A stretch of DNA of 64,000 bases. Origin: Miltoncostaea sp963770865. GTDB lineage: Bacteria > Actinomycetota > Thermoleophilia > Miltoncostaeales > Miltoncostaeaceae. A program made the translations under genes and the position numbers. The DNA is taken from NCBI GenBank assembly GCA_963770865.1, contig CAVYRD010000011.1:310001-374000 (forward strand), given 5' to 3'. This document shows, one piece after another, positions 1 through 7,195 of the stretch (positions are counted from its first letter, which is position 1; the number at the start of each line of letters is the position of its first letter). The notes beneath the pieces were generated by a model that searched no databases, had not been told where the DNA came from, and saw nothing but the letters and a program-made list of their open reading frames with translations.

Positions 1-579
1 CTGGTCCTTCTCTCCCTGGCCGGCCCCCGGTTCTCGCCGGTCGCCTGGGTCTTCCGCCGCATCGCGCCGCCCGCGGCCGAGCTTGAGCCCGCCGCGCCGG
101 TGCGCTTCTCCCAGATGCTGGCCGCGGTGTTCATGACCCTCGGCCTCGTCCTGCTCGCCGCCGGCCTCGCGGTCGCCGGGTGGGCCGTCGTGGGCCTGGT
201 CGCCGCGCTGGCGCTGGTGTCGGCGATCTCCGGGTTCTGCATCGGCTGCGAGGCCTACCGAGTCCTCCTCTCGGCCCGCCGCGGCGGGGGCGAGGGCGAC
301 GTGCGCGCCGACCTCGGCCTCACCGGCGCCGGCCCCTGGCTGGTCGTGCTGACCGCCCCCGGGTGCGCGCGCTGCGAGCCCGTCGCCCGGGCGCTGCAGA
401 GCGTCGCCGGCGACCGCGAGGTGCTGCGCGTCAACCTGGCCGAGCACCCGCGCGCGGCCGCGCTGCCGGTGCGCAGCGTCCCCGCCGCGATGGCGATCGG
501 GGGCGACGGGCGCCTGCGGATCGCGCGCGCCGGGCGCATCGGGTCACCCGAGCTGGCCGAGGTGCTGGCCGCCCTCTGA
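1..579 (+). CDS. DUF4395-like membrane protein with C-terminal thioredoxin-like domain (5' truncated)
   Basis: The frame is open from the first base, so the start lies upstream of the window. The N-terminal part has two hydrophobic segments (about residues 38-55 and 58-78) and an RFSQ motif typical of DUF4395 membrane proteins. The C-terminal part (about residues 105-190) reads like a thioredoxin fold with a CARC (CxxC) pair after VVLTAPG, and a proline-containing SVPAA loop where thioredoxins have their cis-Pro. A membrane-tethered thiol-disulfide protein is the likely role; the exact substrate is unknown. It ends about 140 nt before rpsA, which has its own promoter-like box. Confidence 0.6.
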   Translation: MVLLSLAGPRFSPVAWVFRRIAPPAAELEPAAPVRFSQMLAAVFMTLGLVLLAAGLAVAGWAVVGLVAALALVSAISGFCIGCEAYRVLLSARRGGGEGDVRADLGLTGAGPWLVVLTAPGCARCEPVARALQSVAGDREVLRVNLAEHPRAAALPVRSVPAAMAIGGDGRLRIARAGRIGSPELAEVLAAL

Positions 580-642
580 GCTTTCGTCGAATCCGGCTCC
601 GGAGGCGGCGCGCGCGCGCTCGCCCGCGCGTGGGCATGGGTC

Positions 643-648
643 TATACT
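643..648 (+). promoter_or_regulatory. candidate -10 box (TATACT) for rpsA
   Basis: TATACT, with a TG a few bases upstream, stands out in GC-rich sequence 73 nt before the rpsA start. No convincing -35 box is visible. The implied leader contains the stem-loop at 661-687 and an AAGGA ribosome-binding site about 11 nt before the ATG. Confidence 0.5.
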
Positions 649-660
649 CCACCGCCCCCC

Positions 661-687
661 GGCACGGGCCGAGCCACGGTCCGTGCC
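661..687 (+). promoter_or_regulatory. stem-loop in the rpsA 5' leader
   Basis: GGCACGGGCC (661-670) pairs with GGTCCGTGCC (678-687) at 9 of 10 positions around a 7-nt loop. It sits between the TATACT box and the ribosome-binding site, a position where ribosomal-protein leaders can be autoregulated. No known S1 leader family was recognised. Confidence 0.35.
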
Positions 688-720
688 CGGAACCTTTCCG
701 CTACAAGGACAACCCACCTA

Positions 721-2299
721 ATGACGACTGACCAGCCCGACCTCGCCGCCACGACGGCCGAAGAGGCGCCCGCGCCCGCCGCCCCCGTGGCCGAGATCGA
801 CCTCGACGCGCCGGTGATCGATCTCGACTTCGACACCCCCGTCCGGACCCTCGACGGCCCCGAGTACATCGAGGTCGACGGCGAGATGGTGCCGAACTAC
901 GACGGGACGCTCCCGCTCTTCTCCGAGGGGGATGTGGTCAGCGGGAGGGTGGTCCGGATCGACAAGGACGAGGTCCTGGTCGACATCGGCTACAAGAGCG
1001 AGGGCGTGATCCCGCTCCCCGAGCTGTCGATCCGCAAGAGCGTCAAGCCCGAGGACGAGGTCTCCCTCGGCGAGTGGGTCGACGCCCTGGTCATGCAGAA
1101 GGAGGACCCGGACGGCCGCCTGATCCTCTCCAAGAAGCGCGCCCGCTTCGAGAAGGCCTGGAAGCGCATCGAGGCGGCCGCCGCCGCCGGCGAGCACGTG
1201 GAGGGCACGGTCATCGAGGTCGTCAAGGGCGGCCTGATCCTCGACCTCGGGGTGCGCGGCTTCCTGCCCGCCTCGCTGGTCGACATCCGCCGCGTGCAGG
1301 ACCTCGACGAGTTCCTGGGGCGCAAGCTCGAGTGCAAGGTCATCGAGCTCAACCGCAACCGCAACAACGTCGTGCTCTCGCGGCGCGCGGTGCTCGAGGA
1401 CGAGCGGCGCGAGGTGCGCCAGAAGATCCTCGACGACCTCCAGCCCGGCCAGGTCGTGGAGGGCGTCATCTCCAACATCGTGGAGTTCGGCGCCTTCGTG
1501 GACCTCGACGGCATCGACGGCCTGATCCACATCTCCGAGCTCTCCTGGAGCCACGTCAACCACCCCTCCGAGGTCCTGACCATCGGGGAGAAGGTCAACG
1601 TGAAGGTGCTCGACATCGACCGCGACCGCCAGCGGATCTCCCTCGGCCTCAAGCAGACCCAGGCCGATCCGTGGCAGAGCGTCATCGAGAGCTACCAGGT
1701 CAACGACGTGGTGGAGGGCCGCGTGACCAAGGTGGTCACCTTCGGCGCCTTCGTCGAGATCCACGCCGGCGTGGAGGGCCTGGTCCACATCTCGGAGCTC
1801 GCCGCGCACCACGTCGAGAACCCGCGCGAGGTGGTCAACCAGGGCGACCTGCTGGCCGTGCGGATCATCGAGATCGACGCCGACCGCCGCCGCCTCTCGC
1901 TCAGCCTGAAGCGCGTCGCCGACAGCGACCCGATCCAGCACCACCTGCCCGACGACATCCGCGCGGCGGCCATCGCCGACGCCGAGGCCGGGGCCGGCGG
2001 CCCCCCGTACGTCCCCGAGGGCGAGGAGCCCGAGGCGGACGTCGAGGGCGAGGCCGAGGGCCAGATCACGGGCGACGAGCCGGTCGCCGAGGCGCCGGTC
2101 GCCGACGAGACCATCGCCGAGGAGCCCGTGGCCGAGGAGCCGGTGGCCGAGGAGCCGTGCCGAGGCCCGGGCCGAGGAGCCCGTGGCCGAGGAGCCCGTG
2201 GCCGAGGAGCCCGTGGCCGAGGAGCCCGTGGCCGAGGAGCCGGCGCCGGCCGAGGAGGCCGACGAGGCCGCCCCCGCGGAGGACGACGCCGAGGCGTGA
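721..2299 (+). CDS. rpsA: 30S ribosomal protein S1 (frameshift in repeat tail)
   Basis: Ribosomal protein S1 helps mRNAs dock on the 30S subunit. Four S1 (OB-fold) domains are visible, near residues 68-140, 155-225, 240-312 and 325-397, the last two with the classical EFGAFVDL / TFGAFVEI and GLIHISEL / GLVHISEL motifs. Four domains fit actinobacterial S1. The tail is acidic and built from AEEPV repeats. Around 2157-2166 the reading frame slips: the start frame becomes an arginine-rich read-through into coaE, while the frame one base over continues the acidic repeats and stops at 2297-2299. Loss of two G residues in the repeat would explain this, as would a one-base gain. A terminator-like hairpin follows. 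Confidence 0.9.
2122..2250 (+). repeat. 15-bp tandem repeats in the rpsA tail
   Basis: About eight copies of a 15-bp unit (GCCGAGGAGCCSGTG) encode Ala-Glu-Glu-Pro-Val repeats. The array is interrupted at 2157-2166, where the frame also changes, so copy-number slippage or consensus collapse in the array is the simplest reason for the break. Confidence 0.75.
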
Positions 2300-2306
2300 T
2301 CCGGCA

Positions 2307-2330
2307 GGGGGGCGCCCTCCGGCGCCCCCC
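2307..2330 (+). terminator. hairpin between rpsA and coaE
   Basis: Perfect 10-bp stem, GGGGGGCGCC (2307-2316) with GGCGCCCCCC (2321-2330), and a 4-nt loop, 8 nt after the rpsA stop. There is no U-tract, as is usual in GC-rich actinobacteria. It lies directly against the coaE coding region. Confidence 0.6.
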
Positions 2331-2333
2331 TGC

Positions 2334-2933
2334 CTCGGTCTCACCGGCGGGATCGGCTCCGGCAAGTCCGAGGCACTCGCCGCGTTCGCGCGCTGCGGCG
2401 CGGCGACGCTCTCCAGCGACGAGGCCGTGCACCGCATCTACGGCGAGCCCGAGGTGGTCGCGGCCGTGCGTGAGCGCTTCGGCGACGACGTCATCGGCCC
2501 GGACGGGGCGGTCGACCGGGCGGCGCTCGGACCCCGGGCGTTCGCCGAGGAGGGCGGGCTGGCGTTCCTCGAGCGCCTGGTCCACGGCCGGGTGGGCGAG
2601 CGGCGCCGCGAGTGGATCGCCGAGAAAGTGGCCGAGACGCCGCCCCCTCCGCTCCTGGTCTGCGAGGTGCCGGTGCTTTTCGAGGCCGGGCTCGAGGGCG
2701 CGTTCGACGCCGTGCTGGTGGTGACGGCGTCCGACGACGTCCGCCGCGCTCGGGTGGAGGAGCGCGGCCAGGACTTCGACGCCCGGCGCGCCCGCCAGGT
2801 GCCGGAGGACGAGAAGGTGGCGCGCGCGGACCGCGCCTTCGTCAACGACTGCGGGGTCGACGCCCTGCGCGCCTGGGTGGCCGACCGGTTCGCCGAGTAC
2901 GCTGGCAGGCCATGCCCGAGCGCGACCGACTGA
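2334..2933 (+). CDS. coaE: dephospho-CoA kinase (start codon not found)
   Basis: CoaE phosphorylates dephospho-CoA in the last step of coenzyme A synthesis. The protein opens with LTGGIGSGKS, the family P-loop, followed by LSSDEAVHRIY (Asp of the DxD/DA site), a CEVPVLFEAGL lid-adjacent segment and the VVTASDDVRRARV strand. About 200 residues is a normal length. No ATG, GTG or TTG exists in frame between the rpsA stop and the P-loop, so either the start was lost to a small indel near 2331-2337 or a non-standard start is used; the left coordinate is nominal. The 3' end overlaps the next gene by 22 nt. Confidence 0.8.
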   Translation, partial: LGLTGGIGSGKSEALAAFARCGAATLSSDEAVHRIYGEPEVVAAVRERFGDDVIGPDGAVDRAALGPRAFAEEGGLAFLERLVHGRVGERRREWIAEKVAETPPPPLLVCEVPVLFEAGLEGAFDAVLVVTASDDVRRARVEERGQDFDARRARQVPEDEKVARADRAFVNDCGVDALRAWVADRFAEYAGRPCPSATD

Positions 2934-3637
2934 ACGACGACCGGCCCCGCGGACGCGCCGCCGTGGCCGATCCCCGCCCCCCGAGGGTCCCCGCGCCGGT
3001 GCGCGCGCCGCGCCGCCGCCGCCGGATCGGCGCGGTGCTCCTGGGCGTCCTCGTGCTGGCCGCGATCGGCGGCGCGTGGCTCCAGGTGCACCGCACGATG
3101 CCGGCCTGGTACGCACGCCTCTGGTACCCGCTGGAGTACGAGGACGCGATCCGCACCGAGGCCGCGCGCTACGACCTCGACCCGGCCCTCGTCGCCGCCG
3201 TCATCGACACCGAGAGCGGCTTCGTTCCCGACTCACGCTCCAGCCAGGGCGCCGTGGGCCTGATGCAGGTCCTGCCCGACACCGCGCGCTTCGTCGCCCG
3301 CGGCGAGAACCGGCCGAGCCCGTCGCCCGAGCGCCTCGAGGTGCCGGCGGTGAACATCGCCTACGGCTCGGCCTACCTGCGCTACCTGATCGATCGCTAC
3401 GGAACCGTGCCGCTGGCGCTGGCCGCCTACAACGGCGGGGAGACGAACCTCACCGACTGGCTCGACCAGGCGCGGCGCCGGGGGACGGACCTGCGCATCC
3501 CCGACGACATCCCCTTCAGTGAGACGCGGGGATTCGTGAAGACGGTGCTCGACACGGTGCCGATCTACCGGCGCGCGTACGGCGACCGGCTCTTCACGCC
3601 GTCGCGTGAGGGCCCGGTGGTCACGACCGGGCCCTGA
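2912..3637 (+). CDS. membrane-anchored lytic transglycosylase (SLT family)
   Basis: About 241 residues with a short basic N-terminus, one membrane segment (about residues 35-55) and an SLT domain. Family landmarks are IDTESGF with the catalytic Glu, SQGAVGLMQVLPDTA, VNIAYGSAYL and ALAAYNGG. These enzymes cleave the MurNAc-GlcNAc bond of peptidoglycan, here from the outer face of the membrane. The ATG at 2912 overlaps the end of coaE, suggesting co-transcription. The gene ends in a hairpin that overlaps its stop codon. Confidence 0.85.
   Translation: MPERDRLNDDRPRGRAAVADPRPPRVPAPVRAPRRRRRIGAVLLGVLVLAAIGGAWLQVHRTMPAWYARLWYPLEYEDAIRTEAARYDLDPALVAAVIDTESGFVPDSRSSQGAVGLMQVLPDTARFVARGENRPSPSPERLEVPAVNIAYGSAYLRYLIDRYGTVPLALAAYNGGETNLTDWLDQARRRGTDLRIPDDIPFSETRGFVKTVLDTVPIYRRAYGDRLFTPSREGPVVTTGP
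3610..3634 (+). terminator. bidirectional hairpin at the end of the transglycosylase gene
   Basis: GGGCCCGGT (3610-3618) pairs perfectly with ACCGGGCCC (3626-3634) around a 7-nt loop. It lies between two convergent genes and could serve both. Confidence 0.55.
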
Positions 3638-3644
3638 CGCCGGC

Positions 3645-3743
3645 TCAGACCCACCTCGGCTTCACGAGGGCGAGGAACGCGATCACGACGACGGCCAGCG
3701 TGATGGACGCCGCCAGGATTCCGGCGAGGCGCGGACCGCTCAT
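3645..3743 (-). CDS. tiny single-pass membrane protein (32 aa)
   Basis: On the minus strand a good ribosome-binding site (CGGAGGATGCAG) precedes ATG at 3743. The 32-residue product starts MSGPRLAGIL, has one hydrophobic helix (about residues 6-26, rich in Ala, Val, Ile and Leu) and ends KPRWV. A TACAAT box lies about 40 nt upstream. Nothing in it points to a function. Ribosome-binding site, promoter box and a clean membrane helix together make it likely to be real. Confidence 0.5.
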   Translation of the reverse strand: MSGPRLAGILAASITLAVVVIAFLALVKPRWV

Positions 3744-3779
3744 CTGCATCCTCCGGTCCCTGAACAACGGGTGCCCCGG

Positions 3780-3785
3780 ATTGTA
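3780..3785 (-). promoter_or_regulatory. candidate -10 box (TACAAT) for the 32-aa protein
   Basis: On the minus strand TACAAT occurs in GC-rich surroundings about 40 nt before the start at 3743. No clear -35 box was seen. Confidence 0.4.
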
Positions 3786-3931
3786 CCCCCGCGCCGCCGC
3801 TGATCCTCGTGCGGCCAAGCCGCAGGCGGACGTCGGTGCCGCCGCCGATGCCCGCGCCGCGGGTGCGCCGGAGGCTCACCCCGGTCGCTTCGTGCGACCC
3901 GACCGGGGAAACGACGTGAGGAGCGCGGGCC

Positions 3932-4276
3932 ATGCAGCAGGGACTGATGATCATCCGCTGGACGAAATCGCAGCCGGACAGCCACGTGGAGGCCATGAGG
4001 CTGGCCGACGACACCAACGCGTACGTCCTCGGGCTGAAGGAGAAGGGGGTGGTCGCCGGGCATGAGTGGATCGCGAACATCACCGGCGAGGACGGCGGCA
4101 TGTTCATCCTCCGCGGCGACATCCCGGCCCTGATGGGCGTCGCGTCCTCTCCGGAGTTCGGTGAGCTGCACCTGAGGGGGGTCCTGCATCTGGAGCGTTG
4201 GCGCTGGGACCTGGCGTTCGCCGGAGACGTGATCGACGAGATCTACCCGGGCTGGCGGGAGCTCGTCGGCGCGTGA
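3932..4276 (+). CDS. hypothetical protein, possible ferredoxin-like (YCII/DGPF-type) fold
   Basis: 114 residues, ATG at 3932 with a GAGGAG ribosome-binding site 11 nt upstream. The layout (MIIRWT strand, helix, GVVAGHEWI strand, GGMFILRG strand, helix, final strand) resembles small dimeric alpha/beta-barrel proteins such as the YCII group, but no diagnostic motif is present, so the family is only a suggestion. It stands alone, followed by a perfect 28-bp palindrome. Confidence 0.6.
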   Translation: MQQGLMIIRWTKSQPDSHVEAMRLADDTNAYVLGLKEKGVVAGHEWIANITGEDGGMFILRGDIPALMGVASSPEFGELHLRGVLHLERWRWDLAFAGDVIDEIYPGWRELVGA

Positions 4277-4285
4277 CGCGTAGGA

Positions 4286-4313
4286 GCGGGGAGGCCGCGC
4301 GCGGCCTCCCCGC
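4286..4313 (+). terminator. perfect 28-bp palindrome after the 114-aa gene
   Basis: GCGGGGAGGCCGCG (4286-4299) is followed directly by its reverse complement (4300-4313). In RNA this forms a long GC hairpin 10 nt after the stop codon and probably terminates transcription. Confidence 0.6.
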
Positions 4314-4335
4314 CGCCCACGAGAGGACCGCCGCC

Positions 4336-4389
4336 GCCCTTGTGCTGCGGTTCTGCGGGCACGCGCTCCCCGCCGAGGTCTCGACCGCC
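4336..4389 (+). pseudogene. remnant of a tyrosine integrase C-terminus
   Basis: This frame reads ALVLRFCGHALPAEVSTA. The broken integrase at 45.5 kb ends TLVLKRYGHALPAEGSTA, so 13 of 18 positions agree. The segment spans the last helix and nucleophile motif of tyrosine recombinases (normally RYGH); here the nucleophilic Tyr is Cys. No other integrase domain is present nearby, so this is a scar of an old integrated element. Confidence 0.5.
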
Positions 4390-4454
4390 GGGAAGCGCAC
4401 GGAGGCGTGGCGCGCTGAGCAACGCGGGACCGGAGAACGACTACCCGGCAGCCC

Positions 4455-5117
4455 TCAGCGAGTGATCTCGTAGTGGAACGTGCCGCTGGCAGGCGCGAAG
4501 TCGCTTCCGCCAGCCGCCTGTTCGCCCTCGCGCCCGGTCGCGACGTTGAACTCGAACGACGCGGGATCTCCAAGCATGCGGCGAGGTATCGAGAAGCGCA
4601 GAGTGGCACCGTCCTCTGCCGTGCTGAGTCGCTCGATGGCCCCCGGTGCGACCGTGGCGGTCCCACCCACTGTCGTGCCGGGCTGCCCGGCGCCGCTGGA
4701 CGATGCCCGCATGCTCCTGAAGCGAACGACTCCCTGGGAACCGTGAAGACCGGCCACGTAGTCCACGCCGGTCCACCCTTCTGTGGGGGTCGGCGGGGGC
4801 CCGAACGGCGGGACATCGATGCCCACCAGCAGCATGTTGACCCAGCCCCCCGATCGGCTGACCCGCAGCGGAGGCGCCTGGGCGAACCGGATGCTGAACG
4901 TGACGTCCGCCGGGGTGTGCGAGACCGTGATGGAGACGAGATCCGGCCCGGCCCCGCCGGTGACGTCGCCGACGGGATCCTGGAACGCCGTCCGGCCGGT
5001 CGTGTCCGTGGTCCCGGTTGTGGCGGTCACGGCCGTTGTGTCGGTCCCGCCGCACGACGCGACGGGGAGGGCCACAGCGAGAACCAAAGCGACACGAACT
5101 GCGGCCCGCCCGTTCAC
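4455..5117 (-). CDS. putative lipoprotein
   Basis: 220 residues on the minus strand. The N-terminus is a lipoprotein signal peptide: basic start, hydrophobic core LVLAVALPVAS, and a lipobox VASC with the Cys near residue 22, followed by a Thr-rich linker. The mature part begins with FQDPVGDV, like proteins that describe an acidic 'DPxGD' strand in secreted beta-sandwich domains, and continues as an all-beta-looking sequence. No enzyme motif was found. It probably sits on the outer face of the cytoplasmic membrane. Confidence 0.65.
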   Translation of the reverse strand: MNGRAAVRVALVLAVALPVASCGGTDTTAVTATTGTTDTTGRTAFQDPVGDVTGGAGPDLVSITVSHTPADVTFSIRFAQAPPLRVSRSGGWVNMLLVGIDVPPFGPPPTPTEGWTGVDYVAGLHGSQGVVRFRSMRASSSGAGQPGTTVGGTATVAPGAIERLSTAEDGATLRFSIPRRMLGDPASFEFNVATGREGEQAAGGSDFAPASGTFHYEITR

Positions 5118-5413
5118 ATCGAACTCCCCCCGTCCGAGTCGTGGTTACGTCAGGATCGTAGGGCCGCTCGGCGGCCCGCTCATCCGGGGCGAGCCCCGCG
5201 TGGCACGGGGAAGGCCGCAGGCCGCGGCGCACCAGCGGCTGTCGAGGCGATGCGCGAGATCGGCCGCGCCGAGGCACCACGCATTGCGATTACGACCGGT
5301 GGCCCGGCCTGTCAGAGAGTCCCTTGTCGACTAGGGCCCAGCGCCCCCGCGCGGTTACGCCGCCTCCGCGAGGTGCGCATCGTCGAGCCCGCGTCGAAGG
5401 TGCGATTTGATCC
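5118..5413. other. intergenic region, no gene recognised
   Basis: About 300 nt separate the lipoprotein start from the methyltransferase stop. It should hold the lipoprotein promoter on the minus strand, but no clear boxes are visible. Short open frames are present without a ribosome-binding site or family motif. Confidence 0.4.
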
Positions 5414-6052
5414 CTATGAGGCCGGCACGGGCGAGGGGGCTGTCGCCGTTCCGACGATGAGGGGCCGGACGAACGCCGGCGCGCCCTTCAGAGTCGTCGA
5501 CTCGAGCGTCGTGACCTCGAAACCCGCCGCGCGGATGGAGTCCAGCGTGCGGCGGTTGCAGTCGCAGCAGGAGACGAACCGGTTCAGCCGGTTCATGCGG
5601 TCCTGTCGGTGGGCGAGGCGGGCGTCGTCAGAGCGCACGTGCTCGATGAACAGGAACCGGCCGCCGGGCCGCAGGACGCGCCGCAACTCACCCAAGGCGC
5701 GCGCCTGATCGCTGACGCCGCAGAGGACGAGGGTCGAGACCGCGGCGTCGAACGTGCCGTCGTCGAAGGGGAGGTCCTCAGCCGGCGCCTGCACGATGCT
5801 CGCCCGGGTCGCGGCCTCGCCCGCGCGCCGCTCCAGTCGCCGCAGCATGGGCGTCTCGGGCTCCGTCACGGTCAGTGATTCGACGTCAGGGCCGTAGAGC
5901 AACAGGTTCGCGCCGGTCCCGCCGCCGATCTCGAGCACGTCGCCGCGCGCCTCGGCGAGCAGTCGCTCTCGGAGCGCACGCAGCCCGGCTTTCTCGACCC
6001 GGGCGCCCATCCGGTCGTAGGCCAACGCGAACAACCTGCCACGCAGACTCAT
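5414..6052 (-). CDS. class I SAM-dependent methyltransferase
   Basis: 212 residues from ATG at 6052, chosen because the family begins about here (MSLRGRLFALAYDRM). The SAM-binding glycine loop is VLEIGGGTGANL, followed by the acidic end of strand 2 (TVTEPE), AEDLPFDDGTFDAAVSTLVL (motif II) and VLRPGGRFLFIEHV (motif III). A CDCNRRT segment and overall layout resemble the Ubi/Coq5 and METTL7-like group. Substrate cannot be read from the sequence; a lipid or quinone-like small molecule is plausible. It is monocistronic. Confidence 0.8.
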   Translation of the reverse strand: MSLRGRLFALAYDRMGARVEKAGLRALRERLLAEARGDVLEIGGGTGANLLLYGPDVESLTVTEPETPMLRRLERRAGEAATRASIVQAPAEDLPFDDGTFDAAVSTLVLCGVSDQARALGELRRVLRPGGRFLFIEHVRSDDARLAHRQDRMNRLNRFVSCCDCNRRTLDSIRAAGFEVTTLESTTLKGAPAFVRPLIVGTATAPSPVPAS

Positions 6053-6454
6053 GGCGACCTCGGTCTCCGCCGCCCGGACCCTCGGAGCGAATGTACAACC
6101 ACGGCCGAGCCACTCCCAGGCCTGTCCCGGGGTGGATGTGGATGTGGCGCGATTCCGCCGCACGATCCGACCCAGGCTCAGCCTCGTCGTCGCGGTTGCA
6201 TCCGGCGAAGATCTGCACGGCCGGGCGAAGCGGATCGCCAGCCCTGTCGCACGCACTCGGGGAGTAACGCCGGGGCGGCCGGGCGGGCCTTGGACAAGTC
6301 ATCGGACAGATCTCTCACTCACGCAGGGCGGAGTCCCGCGACGGCGCCACCTGCCGGATCGGGCAGAGGGCGCCGTCGCTCGTGAGCATCATTGACGGAT
6401 CGAGGGCCAAGGGCAGGCCGTGAACAGCCCGAAAAGCCGACTGCGGAGCCGTTC
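6053..6454. other. intergenic region, no gene recognised
   Basis: About 400 nt between the methyltransferase start and the glyoxalase stop. No reading frame here has both a ribosome-binding site and a recognisable motif. It must contain the methyltransferase promoter. Confidence 0.4.
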
Positions 6455-6844
6455 TCAGCTCAGCCCGCGCTCGATCAGCTCGATGCGGTAGCCGTCGGGG
6501 TCGCGGATGAAGCAGATGCGCGAGCCGCCGGGGTAGGCCGCGTAGGGCTCCTTCTCGGGGTGGATCCCCTTCTCGGCGAGGGCGGTGAGCTCGGCGTCCA
6601 TGTCGGCCAGGGTCAGCGCGATGTGCCCATAGGCCTCGCCCTGCTCGTAGGGCTCGGTGCGGCCGTCGTTGACGGTCAGCTCCAGGCGGTCGCCGTCGCC
6701 CGGCAGGCCCATGAAGATGATCGTGGCCGTGTCGTTGCCCACCCGCTTGCGCCCGCGGTCCTCGAAGCCCAGGGCCTTGTAGAAGTCCATCGAGCGCTGC
6801 TCGTCGAGCACGCGGATCATGGTGTGGATGAGCTCGATCGGCAT
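6455..6844 (-). CDS. gloA: glyoxalase I-type (VOC superfamily) lyase
   Basis: 129 residues, ATG at 6844 preceded by GAGGAGG at good spacing. It begins IELIHTMIRVLDEQRSMDFYKALGF, the GloA N-terminus, with the metal His in HTM, and carries ELT near residue 55, YGHIALTL with the second His, and the closing DPDGYRIELIE with the metal Glu. The family isomerises the methylglyoxal-thiol hemithioacetal to a lactoyl thioester. The thiol in this organism is not established. Confidence 0.8.
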   Translation of the reverse strand: MPIELIHTMIRVLDEQRSMDFYKALGFEDRGRKRVGNDTATIIFMGLPGDGDRLELTVNDGRTEPYEQGEAYGHIALTLADMDAELTALAEKGIHPEKEPYAAYPGGSRICFIRDPDGYRIELIERGLS

Positions 6845-7044
6845 CGCGCGGCCTCCTCGGCGAGCGTGCGGGGACGGGCCGGACACTACCGTCGCACGGC
6901 GACCCGAGCCCCGTGCCCGACGGACGGGCCAAGCCGCGCGGGTCGATCTTCGGTGATCGGGCCAACGTGGGTCCCCGGGGGTCCCGCCTAGTCTCCGGAT
7001 CGTGAGGTGAGGGCAACACGGGAGGCGCCTTCACATCACGCAGG

Positions 7045-7067
7045 GCCCCGAGACCGGGACTCGGGGC
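7045..7067 (+). terminator. hairpin upstream of uvrB
   Basis: GCCCCGAG (7045-7052) pairs perfectly with CTCGGGGC (7060-7067) around a 7-nt loop. It may terminate an upstream transcript; its true role is unclear as no gene on the plus strand ends nearby. Confidence 0.35.
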
Positions 7068-7183
7068 TTCGCACCTCAGCCGGCGGCGCCGTTCCAGGCG
7101 CCGTCGGCTGCCCCCAATTGTGGGGCCGTGAAGGCGCCCGCCACGTCCCCGCCGGAACCGGACGGAGCGGCCGCCGGCGGCGC

Positions 7184-7189
7184 TAACCT
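7184..7189 (+). promoter_or_regulatory. leaderless -10 box (TAACCT) for uvrB
   Basis: TAACCT lies exactly 6 nt before the uvrB ATG, leaving no room for a ribosome-binding site. The same spacing recurs at seven other genes in this window. Confidence 0.5.
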
Positions 7190-7195
7190 CTCCCG

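Larger units (their letters stand above)
6845..7195. other. divergent intergenic region upstream of uvrB
   Basis: About 350 nt between the gloA start (minus) and uvrB (plus). It contains the hairpin at 7045-7067, a CAATTG hexamer at 7115 without the partner arm seen elsewhere, and the TAACCT box just before uvrB. No gene was recognised and no LexA-like box was identified. Confidence 0.45.

Noticed and set aside
661..687. Riboswitch upstream of rpsA.
   Set aside because: A single stem-loop without any recognised aptamer core; at most an S1-type leader element.
5330..5440. A short minus-strand frame ending LRRGLDDAHLAEAA next to the methyltransferase 3' end, possibly a gene remnant.
   Set aside because: Too short, overlaps the methyltransferase in another frame, and matches no family I can name.
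7115..7120. CAATTG upstream of uvrB as a fourth copy of the 29-bp repeat.
   Set aside because: The flanks differ (CCCC / TGGGG) and no second arm occurs 11 nt away.
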